64,000 nt of DNA, from positions 56,475-120,474 of the forward strand of contig CAYXEK010000001.1 of the NCBI GenBank assembly GCA_964463985.1. Reading direction: 5' to 3'. Shown piece by piece: positions 8,501-15,600 of the stretch. Every line of letters begins with the position of its first letter. The first letter of the stretch is position 1. Origin of the DNA: JAXGPF01 sp964463985 (GTDB taxonomy: Bacteria; Verrucomicrobiota; Kiritimatiellia; JAAZAB01). The translations under genes and the position numbers were made by a program. The notes under the pieces were generated by a model that ran no database searches, was not told the DNA's origin, and was given only the letters and a program-made list of their open reading frames with translations.

Positions 8501-9662
8501 AGGTGACATGCCCGTCCCGGTGTCGGATTTCCAGCGGGTAATCGCTGATACAGCCTTCCTTGAAGACCTGCTGGTATCCCGCGTGCGCCCGTTCCGGCTC
8601 CGTGAAGTAATCCAGGAAATCGGTGCCGATCAGCTCCGCCCGGGACCGCCCAGTCACTTTTTCCGTCGCCGTGTTGACGTCCGTGATCTTGCCGTCCGGC
8701 CCGATTGTCACCAGCGGGTCCGGGCTGGTTTCGATCAGACGGCGGTTGTAAGCGCTTTTCTCGCGGATTTCGGCGGTTTGCCCGGCCACGCGGCGTTCCA
8801 ATTCGGCGTTGAGTTGCTGCAAGGCTTCCTGGGCGCGTTTGCGCGCGGTGATGTCGACGCCGTATATGCGTACGCGGTTGCGGTGCGGAGTAAAGCAGAT
8901 TGATTGCAGAAAAGAACTATCGCCGAGCGTGATTTCGCGGGATCCGCTGATAACGCCGCCGTTTTGGCGGCAGACCTGCGCCACCCTGTTCCAACCCGCC
9001 AGCCAGGGATGCTTGGGACCGAGCTGTTTCAAATCCGGGAATAATTGCCTGGCTGCCGGATTCATGAAATGCACTTGCCCTTCCATATCCGCCTCGACCA
9101 CCGGTTGAGGATTCAGCATTGGGAAGGAAGCCAGATGCGTAATCTCCGCCTGAGTCTGGCGCAGTTCGGTAATGTCTTGGATCGCCACGGCGCTGCCGAC
9201 GATACGGCCGGCGTTGTCCCGTAAGGGTGCGGCGCTGTTGACGATATACCCGCGCACGCCGCCGGGCCGCTGGATTTCCAGCACCTGCCCGGTCACAGTC
9301 TCGCCTTTGTTCACGGCCCGGGCGGACGCCCATTCGTCGGGCTGGACCGGTTTGCCGGTATCCGCCCACCAAGCTTTATGTGCGGTGGGGATGACCGCAT
9401 CCCCTGCGATCGGCTGCAGGCCCTTCCAGATGCGCTCAAATTCGGCGTTTGTCTGGATGCACACACCACGGGCGTCCGTGATTGTCACGCCCACCGGGAG
9501 GGCTGACAGGACCGCGGACAGCCAATTTCCCGTGGCAGCGCTGTCCGGGGCGACTGCAGGACGGAGCTGGTCGCTTGCGGCGGGCATGCGGGGAGAATTT
9601 TGCCGGACGCCGGCGAGTTTATCATTTTTCTTCAATTGCTCTTCCAAGAATGTCAGGCGCAA
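5547..9662 (-). CDS. Multi-PAS/GAF hybrid-input sensor histidine kinase (NarL-type, HisKA_3)
   Basis: Very large cytoplasmic sensor kinase (1371 aa) with no obvious membrane helix. Order: about six PAS domains in the first 830 residues, many ending in D[IV]T motifs; a GAF domain (about 840-1010); a seventh PAS; then HisKA_3 with phospho-acceptor His1174 in RYIHDTIIQ; then a HATPase_c with N, DDGAGFD and GGFGLFGI boxes. One PAS carries CFEHLF...CQNC, and the GAF carries five cysteines (C-x5-C-x-C-x10-C-x12-C, about 902-935), suggesting redox or metal sensing. The start is uncertain: TTG at 9662 or ATG at 9587, 25 codons in. It is divergent from the receiver-only regulator at 9978, its likely partner. 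HisKA_3 kinases normally pair with LuxR-type regulators, such as that at 25957. Confidence 0.9.
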   Translation of the reverse strand: MRLTFLEEQLKKNDKLAGVRQNSPRMPAASDQLRPAVAPDSAATGNWLSAVLSALPVGVTITDARGVCIQTNAEFERIWKGLQPIAGDAVIPTAHKAWWADTGKPVQPDEWASARAVNKGETVTGQVLEIQRPGGVRGYIVNSAAPLRDNAGRIVGSAVAIQDITELRQTQAEITHLASFPMLNPQPVVEADMEGQVHFMNPAARQLFPDLKQLGPKHPWLAGWNRVAQVCRQNGGVISGSREITLGDSSFLQSICFTPHRNRVRIYGVDITARKRAQEALQQLNAELERRVAGQTAEIREKSAYNRRLIETSPDPLVTIGPDGKITDVNTATEKVTGRSRAELIGTDFLDYFTEPERAHAGYQQVFKEGCISDYPLEIRHRDGHVTSVIYNASVYRDAQGKVAGVFAAARDITQRKRAEELVLAERQRLYDVLETLPVYVVLLAQDHRMPFANRFFRERFGVAGGKRCFEHLFNRSAACQNCESFKALQTKAPHHWEWTGPDGRSYQIHDFPFTDSDGSPMIMEMGLDITDVRQAQAALQQLNETLEQRVADRTAQLAASEQRLRQTEAIAHLGSWELDIAGGRLAWSDEVYRIFGLAPREFAPTYAAFLERVHPDDRAAVDEAYHSSVRENRDSYEVEHRIIRKDNGAIRTVHEKCEHSRDAGGRIIRSVGMVHDITEPKWAEAVLRRSHDELEQMVKERTAALADSERKYRELVETANSVILRITPDNTITFLNEYAQRLFGFTPEELLGRNAVGTIIPAVDSAGRDLGAMMRSITVDPDAYAINENENICKNGKRVWVHWSNRAVRDEQGRLVEILCVGTDVTARKQSEEHAKVTGAMLALFARKTTRRDYLEAVTDLLQQVFGCRCIGIRIRNDNGEIPYEASKGFTPEFLASESRLCPDRDACVCARIMTSQPLPCDRAALSPGGSFFCNDTAVLFNTMQEADRQMFRGVCVKYGFASLAVLPISYQGRTLGVVHLADERPDRFPSEVVVFIETIIPLVGEALQRFDMETKLRKNEERYRSLVIATAQIVWTTNTTGEVADDLPDWRKFTGQSREEIRGQGWIGALHPDDRQRTAAVWEQAVATRSLYKTEYRLRRFDGCYLDFAVRGVPVIAPDGTVREWVGTCTDISQQKAMEAETARYQERLRGLAERLAASEEQERWQISRYIHDTIIQNLSLASMKIGAAQKILPAVRLKTDGVELQTTRVLVDNAIAECRTVMSDLTPSLLYELGLVPALRELADKIQQQHGVQVFVAEEGEAVAMAIPIRGLIFQSVRELIMNALKHAGPRLVRVTVTGRKGEILIRVQDDGAGFDPGKLERRDPRQGGFGLFGIRQRIESLKGRLAIESAPGKGATAVIMLPVEDTA

Positions 9663-9977
9663 TTTGCCAATGCCCCGCCGCTGTCAAGCCTGCGTGATAT
9701 GCGCGCTTCGTTCCAGCGTTCCTGGGGCATTTTCGGACCGCTTGATTTTATACGCCGAAATGCCGGCGAAGGCAAGCATGATTGCGGATTTTGCCGGCGC
9801 TTTGCATAGGGTTTTACGCTGGGGCGCGTCAGGCTTTCCCCGATTGGCCCCGGCCGCGGTTTACGGCACAATAAAAATCAGAAAGACGGAAATCCGTTTC
9901 CGCCGGAACAGTTGCGGCGCATTGGTCAGACGGCCGACGCCGCGTACATGCATGATATCAAGGGGCAAGGGAAAAAT
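9663..9977. other. Divergent intergenic region, kinase / receiver
   Basis: 315 bp between the kinase start and the receiver gene, so it must hold promoters for both. I see an AT-rich stretch around 9868-9900 but no convincing -35/-10 pair, no clear palindrome and no coding sequence with a ribosome site. Readable frames here look like chance openings in GC-rich DNA. Confidence 0.6.
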
Positions 9978-10424
9978 ATGAAAGTACTACTGGTGGACGA
10001 TCATATTCCCATGCGGAAGCAAGTGAAAAGCCTGATCGGCCAGGAAAATGATTTGGATGTCGTGGCGGATGTCGGGTCGGCGGAAACAGCGCTGGCGCTG
10101 GTCCGGCAGCTCCGTCCCGATGTCGTGGTGATGGATATCATGCTGCCGCGGATGAACGGCATCGACGCCACTTGGGCCATCATGGCGGAATGCCCGGGAA
10201 CGCGGATCATCGCGTTTTCAAATTATTCCGCGCCGATTCTGATCCAGGCGGTGCTGGAGGCCGGCGCGCTTGGCTTTGTCTGCAAGCCCCGCGCTTTGGA
10301 AGAATTGATTCCGGCAATCCGGAGCGTCGGCGTCGGAAGACAGTATGTCACTGGCCGCCCGTCCGATCAAATCGGGCCGGCGGAAGATCGGGGAAAGCGC
10401 AGGACGATCTCAGGTTGCCCCTGA
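9978..10424 (+). CDS. Receiver-only response regulator (CheY-like)
   Basis: 148-aa single-domain response regulator. Acidic pair Asp7-Asp8, phosphorylation site Asp53 in VVVMDIMLP, a Ser in the IIAFSN strand at the conserved Thr/Ser position, and the CKPRA lysine are all present. A poorly conserved tail of about 25 residues follows the receiver and contains no DNA-binding domain. The ATG at 9978 follows GGGGCAAGGG. It is divergent from the multi-PAS kinase and precedes the secreted oxidase block by 78 bp. It is a clear paralogue of the receiver at 26738 (shared VVADVGSAE and VVVMDIMLP). It may act as a phosphate relay or protein-binding output. Confidence 0.88.
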   Translation: MKVLLVDDHIPMRKQVKSLIGQENDLDVVADVGSAETALALVRQLRPDVVVMDIMLPRMNGIDATWAIMAECPGTRIIAFSNYSAPILIQAVLEAGALGFVCKPRALEELIPAIRSVGVGRQYVTGRPSDQIGPAEDRGKRRTISGCP

Positions 10425-10502
10425 TTCACAGGAAATAACATCTTGTTAGGATAAGTGCGTATTAAAAAACCTGGCGTTATGCCTGAACGGAAAGGAGCGG
10501 TT

Positions 10503-11216
10503 ATGAAAAGTTTGATGGACTTGCGGGTCGCGGCGGTGTTTGCCATCAGCGGGGCCTGGTTGCTGGGAACGAATCTTCCGGCCCAGACTCCCGCGCCGGT
10601 AGCCAGCCGGAATACGGCGGGTTATGTCAAATTCACCGTCGCGCGGCGCGGGCTTTACCAGATGCACTATCCGCTGATGCCCCTGGATCGGCCGGCGGTC
10701 ACGGTGAATGACATCATGGCGCATCTGCCGAACGGTTCCGCCATCGTCTTTTGGGAGGCTGCGACCCAAAATTATTCGGCGGGCGATGCAGCGGAAGTCA
10801 AATTACTCGGCGCTTGGCGGCCAGGGACGAACAACTTGGTGGGCAAAACGTTCTGGCTGCAGGTAGGCGATAGCGTTCATTCCGCCTTCGAAATATATCT
10901 GACTGGTGAAGCGCCGGATTCCCGGTCGCTCCCGGTGGCGGATGTGCCCCTGGATGCCTGCGGCCCGGAGGCCGTCAATCTTGTCGGCTACGCCTATCCC
11001 GTGGAGATGCGTTGGACCAATACGGCGTTTGCCGCGGCGGCGGCCGAGGGGAGCGCCATCATGGTCTACGATTCCAGCGCCGGGGCCTTTCGGACCTCCG
11101 CCAAACGCAATGGCAAGTGGAGCCGGGACATGGTGCTTCCGCCCGGCCAGGGATTCTGGCTGAATGCGCGCGGCGCGACCAATTGGACGGAGGTTAAACC
11201 ATATGCATATCCTTAA
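10503..11216 (+). CDS. Secreted protein of unknown function, first gene of oxidase block
   Basis: 237-aa protein with a Sec signal peptide (about 1-29, ending near PAQTP). The ATG at 10503 is set by AAAGGAGCGG at 10491-10500. The mature part has no recognised catalytic motif. It is rich in short hydrophobic/aromatic segments and Gly turns and ends with PPGQGFWLNA, a pattern typical of secreted beta-sandwich proteins in Verrucomicrobia-like genomes. No cysteine pair or metal motif stands out. It is 52 bp from the repeat protein at 11269, probably co-transcribed. Function unknown; a structural or anchoring role in the extracellular block is an inference. Confidence 0.75.
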   Translation: MKSLMDLRVAAVFAISGAWLLGTNLPAQTPAPVASRNTAGYVKFTVARRGLYQMHYPLMPLDRPAVTVNDIMAHLPNGSAIVFWEAATQNYSAGDAAEVKLLGAWRPGTNNLVGKTFWLQVGDSVHSAFEIYLTGEAPDSRSLPVADVPLDACGPEAVNLVGYAYPVEMRWTNTAFAAAAAEGSAIMVYDSSAGAFRTSAKRNGKWSRDMVLPPGQGFWLNARGATNWTEVKPYAYP

Positions 11217-11268
11217 CACTTTTAAGTCAACTCGCAGGCAATCGTTCAACCCCATCAGGAGAATGACA

Positions 11269-12585
11269 ATGCAAAGTAAAACCTTAACGGCCGCCGCCAC
11301 TTGCGCGGCGATTTACGCAATGATGACGTTGGCGGCGTCCGCCAGGATTAACGTGCAATGGCGGGCTTCCAATGGCCTAAACGATCCTGCTACGCCGGGC
11401 GCAAACGCCAATCTGCCGCGCGGCTCGCTGGTGGAATTGTATTACACGCCCGCGACGAATTATGCTAATCCCGTGCTGCTGGCGCGCGATTACACCACGC
11501 TGGAGGGGTGTTTTAATTTTGGCCCGCGCGAATTCGGAAGCGGAACCCAATACGAAGGCGGCTATCTCTATGTCAAGGTCTACAATCGCGCCGCCCCCGG
11601 CCCTTGCGATGCGGCCATTGTGAGCCGCTACAGCGATATGTCGGTTTCGCCCCTGCCCGGTGCTACCACTCCGGTGACGGTGGATGTTTCCCCGCTCACA
11701 CTGATGGCCATGGAATATCAGCGTAATTTCGCGGCGGGCGACGGTGCGTTTGGCGATTATGACGGCGACGGCCTGATGGACCTGGTAGTTTACAATGAAA
11801 GCGCCGGATTCTGGTATTTACTGCTTTCAGGCAGCGGCTATCAGGAAACCGGCGGCCTGTTTGGCGGCCCGGACTATCTGCCGGTTCCCGGCGATTATAA
11901 TGGCGACCGGATTACGGACCTGGCGGTGTACCAGAAATCCACGGGTCTGTGGAGCAGTCAGATATTGGCGGTCGGCTACATTCAAGCCGGCGGCCCGGGC
12001 TATCTCCCGGCCCAGGGCGATTACGACGGCGACGGCAAGTCCGATCCGGCGGTTTATCAGGAACTCACCGGATTGTGGGCTGCGCGCCTGTCGGCTGACC
12101 ATTATGCGGAAGTTTCCCAGTTCTTCGGAGGCCCCGGTTACAAGGCCGTCGCCGCCGATTACGATGGCGACGGCATTACGGATCCTGCCCTGTATCAGGA
12201 AGCAACCGGGCTTTGGGCCGGGATGCTTTCCGCCGATGGGTATCAGGAGGTCACCGGCGCATTCGGCGGCCCCGGCTTCACCCCGGTGCCGGCGGATTAC
12301 GATGGGGATGGTCTGGCGGACCCGGCTCTTTACCAGGAAATCGCCGGCGCCTGGATGATTTTGTTGTCCAGTCAGGATGACGCCGTAATCAACGATCTGG
12401 CTTTCGGCGGACCCGGCTTCATTCCGGCGCCGGCGGATTACGATGGGGATGGTCTGGCGGACCCGGCTCTTTACCAGGAAACCACCGGCGCCTGGCGCGC
12501 CTTGCTGTCCACTCAGGATTACGCCTCCGAAGTGGGAGTGATGCTGGGCGGTCCCGGCTACAAGCCGGCCGGCACGGGGCGGTAA
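11269..12585 (+). CDS. Secreted DYDGDG-repeat (FG-GAP/VCBS-like) protein
   Basis: 438-aa secreted protein: signal peptide (about 1-23), an N-terminal domain of about 140 residues, then six tandem repeats of about 46 residues with consensus DYDGDGLADPALYQETTGLW and a following FGGPGY. The DxDxDG loops are typical calcium-binding loops of FG-GAP/VCBS or EF-hand-like repeats. Start at 11269 gives a good distance to AGGAG at 11256-11260; an ATG at 11263 is too close. The last two repeats share a 53-bp identical stretch, so they arose by recent duplication. The same repeat type forms the C-terminus of the protease at 57506. Likely an extracellular, calcium-stabilised adhesion or scaffold protein. 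Confidence 0.85.
   Translation: MQSKTLTAAATCAAIYAMMTLAASARINVQWRASNGLNDPATPGANANLPRGSLVELYYTPATNYANPVLLARDYTTLEGCFNFGPREFGSGTQYEGGYLYVKVYNRAAPGPCDAAIVSRYSDMSVSPLPGATTPVTVDVSPLTLMAMEYQRNFAAGDGAFGDYDGDGLMDLVVYNESAGFWYLLLSGSGYQETGGLFGGPDYLPVPGDYNGDRITDLAVYQKSTGLWSSQILAVGYIQAGGPGYLPAQGDYDGDGKSDPAVYQELTGLWAARLSADHYAEVSQFFGGPGYKAVAADYDGDGITDPALYQEATGLWAGMLSADGYQEVTGAFGGPGFTPVPADYDGDGLADPALYQEIAGAWMILLSSQDDAVINDLAFGGPGFIPAPADYDGDGLADPALYQETTGAWRALLSTQDYASEVGVMLGGPGYKPAGTGR
12288..12481 (+). repeat. Recent 141-bp tandem duplication inside the repeat gene
   Basis: Bases 12288-12340 and 12429-12481 are identical over 53 bp, with a period of 141 bp (47 codons). They encode the fifth and sixth DYDGDGLADPALYQE units. 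Other units differ at many synonymous positions, so this pair was copied recently or is homogenised by recombination. Confidence 0.9.
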
Positions 12586-12605
12586 TCCGTCCTTGTTGAA
12601 CTATG

Positions 12606-12633
12606 GCGCCGGCCCCGGCCTTTGGGCCGGCGC
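12606..12633 (+). terminator. GC-rich hairpin between repeat gene and 1771-aa gene
   Basis: Perfect 10-bp stem GCGCCGGCCC (12606-12615) / GGGCCGGCGC (12624-12633) with an 8-base loop, 20 bp after the stop codon of the repeat gene. No U-tract follows, so it is more likely an attenuating or mRNA-stabilising hairpin than a full intrinsic terminator. Confidence 0.45.
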
Positions 12634-12662
12634 ATTTACGGCGGTTTTAAGGAGAATTAAAT

Positions 12663-15600
12663 ATGTATGCTAATCGGCTTATTCGAATGCCGGGCCCATG
12701 GCCGGTGCTGGCCTGGATTCTAGGCATGGCGGTCTCCGCGGCAATCCCCATGTCATCCGCGGCGTTTTCCTTGCGGGTGGTGGATGAAACCGGCGCCGCC
12801 GTCAGCGGTTTCCGCTGGCTGGTGGAAAAGGATACGACAACGGTGACCGTTCCAGGCGCCCAGGTGGCCGACAGTATTTCGCTGGCTATCCATAAAAGCT
12901 ATGCGCCCTTAGTCAGCACCGGGCATACGGCTGGCGCGGCCGCCAATATCGCCATCCCGTTCGCCGGCCGCTACCTGGTCTCGGTTCTGCCGGATGACGG
13001 GCACACATTGAGTTCGGCGCTGATTACCAACGGGCAAACCGGCGCGACGATTGTCGTCAACCGGCTGCCGGTGCCCACGGCGCAGATTTCGATCCTGGTA
13101 TTCCAGGACCACAACCCGATCAATAATGTTTATGACAATGGCGAGCCTGGATTGGCGGACTTTAAAGTCATGCTGGCGGACTTGGGCGGGCCGCTGATGG
13201 CCGATGCGTTCGGCAATCCGCTGGGCACCACCTATCGGCAGGACGCCGACGGCCAGTACGAGATGGACGCCGACGGCAATTATATCGTGGACATGATGGG
13301 CAGCGGCGTGATTCAAACTGACGCCAACGGCGAGGCGCGCGTGCGTTTTCTGGCGCCGGGCAAGTATGGCGTGACGGTTATCCCGCCGGATGGGACGGCA
13401 TGGGTCCAAACTTCCACCATCGAAGGCACCATGGTGATTGACGCCTGGGTGAAGGCCAACGAGCCGGCGGTGTTTATCGAGGGATGGGGCGGCGGCTTTA
13501 AACACGTGGCCTTCGGGTTCGTGGATCGCGCGCGCCTTCCCTGGGTTACTAATCCGCCGCCCGCGGCCGCGGACAACGGGCGGGTACGCGGCCGGTTGGT
13601 TTACAACCATTTTTCCAAGCCGCCCAAAAACCAGGGGTTTTTCCCGGGCGAACCGGTGCCGGACGGCTGGATCGGTTTAAACGGTCCGGCCGCGGCCCCC
13701 GTCGGGCTTTATGCCGCTCCTTGCGATGCTGACAGCATGTTCGTCATCACCAACGTGCCGCCGGGCATCTATCAACTGGTGACCTGGGACATGCCATTGG
13801 ACGCGTTATTCGGCTTCAACACCTTCACGGTCACCAATGGCGCGGATCTCGATCTGGGGAATGTCCTGAGTTTCCGCTGGTTCGGCGCGCTGGAAGGATC
13901 GGTTTTCTACGATGCCGATCAGGATGGATTCCGCGATCCCGGCGAGGCCGGCATTGTCGGCCAAGCAGTCAATCTGCGCTTCCGCGACGGCAGCATTTAC
14001 CAGGGCCGGGTGACGGACGGCGCGGGGAATTACAGCTTCAGCGAGGTGTTCCCCTTCTTCAAATGGCTGGTCGCGGAGGTGGATTTTGCGCGGTATAAGG
14101 CTACCGGCATGACCGCCATCATTGACGACGGCGGCGAGGTGTTGCCCGACAACGGGTGGGCGATGCCCTCCCGCAACAAACTCACTCCGCAACCCCAGGT
14201 CAACATGGACACCAATTCCACCGATTATGGCCAGCCGATCATCAATCCCAACACCGGCAACAACCTGTCGCGGACGGAAACCGGCCCAGTGCTGTCCGAG
14301 GCCATCATGCTGTTCCTCAACCAGATCAACATAATTGACTGGGGCAAGGTAGACTACGCCGCCGGCGAGAACGGCGGAATCTCCGGCATTGTCCATTACA
14401 ACACCACCCGCGCCGAAAATGATCCCCAGGAGGCGGCGGCGGAACCTTGGGAACCCGGTATCCCACGGGTGCAGGTGGCGCTCTACGGCGACAGCGATGC
14501 GGATGGCGTCATTGACGACAGCGATGGGGATGGCCGGGCCACACTGGCCGATGTGGACAATTATCCTTTCGATTGGCAGGCTGGCGGCGCCAGAGGGGCG
14601 GAGGATGTAGATCGCAATGGCAACGGGATTTTCGATCCCGGCGACGCGCTGCAAATTACGCAGACGGACAGTTGGGATGACAGCCCGCCGGAGGGCAGCA
14701 TCATGACCAATGCGCCGGTGATCCACGGCCAGCGGGTAACCCCGGGGTTCGATGGTTATGGCACCTGGAATCAAGTTCGCCCGGGCGTGTTTAACGGCGG
14801 CTATGCCTTTGTTTCTTATTTCCCCGGCGGCATGGCCAATCAGAACCAGTCGGAGGCGGAAGGACTTCCGCCGGGCACATATATCGTGGAGGCTGCCGCG
14901 CCGCCGGGATACCTTCATTTTAAATCCCAGGATAAGAACGTGGATTATGGCGATACCTATACCCCGGCCAAGACTTCCCTCCCATTGGCAACGCCGCTTT
15001 GCGTAGGCGATCCTTATGTAGTGCCGGCGGAACTCACTCTGTTTCCCGGGACGCCGGCGCCGTTGGCCGGCCGGACATTGAGGGGACCCGACCGCAAACA
15101 GGTTAAACTCGCGGATGGCGGAAACCCGGGCGTCAATTTCTTTCTTTTTACCGAAGTTCCCAAAGCGGCGCGCGCTGTCGGCTTCGTCAACAACGATCTG
15201 TCCGCGGAATTCGATCCCACCAGCCCGGTGTATGGCGAGAAAGCCGCTCCGGCCTGGCTGCCGGTGGCTTTTGAGGATTATGCCGGCCACGAAATCTTAC
15301 GCGTTTATACGGATGAGTTCGGCGGTTACAACGCACTGCTGCCATCCACAATCACGGTCAACGTCCCCTCGCCCAGCGGGGTGTCGCCCAGCATGTTGAC
15401 CCTGGTAATTAACAAGCCGACGATGCCGGATCCGAACCATCCCGGCATGCGGATCGTGGATCCTTTTTATGATCCAAATTACAGTCAGACTCCATGGACC
15501 TTCCAATATTATCCGGCGATGACCACCTATCTCGATACGCCGATTGTCCCCCTGGCGGCGTTCGTCGGCGACCGGTATCGCAAGCTGGATATTGAGGCGC

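Noticed and set aside
7572..8903. 443-codon open frame antisense to the kinase
   Set aside because: Entirely within PAS-domain coding sequence of the opposite strand; His/Val/Arg-rich composition typical of shadows.
13806..15290. 494-codon open frame antisense to the 1771-aa gene
   Set aside because: Overlaps a continuous exported protein with recognisable domains; no independent signals.
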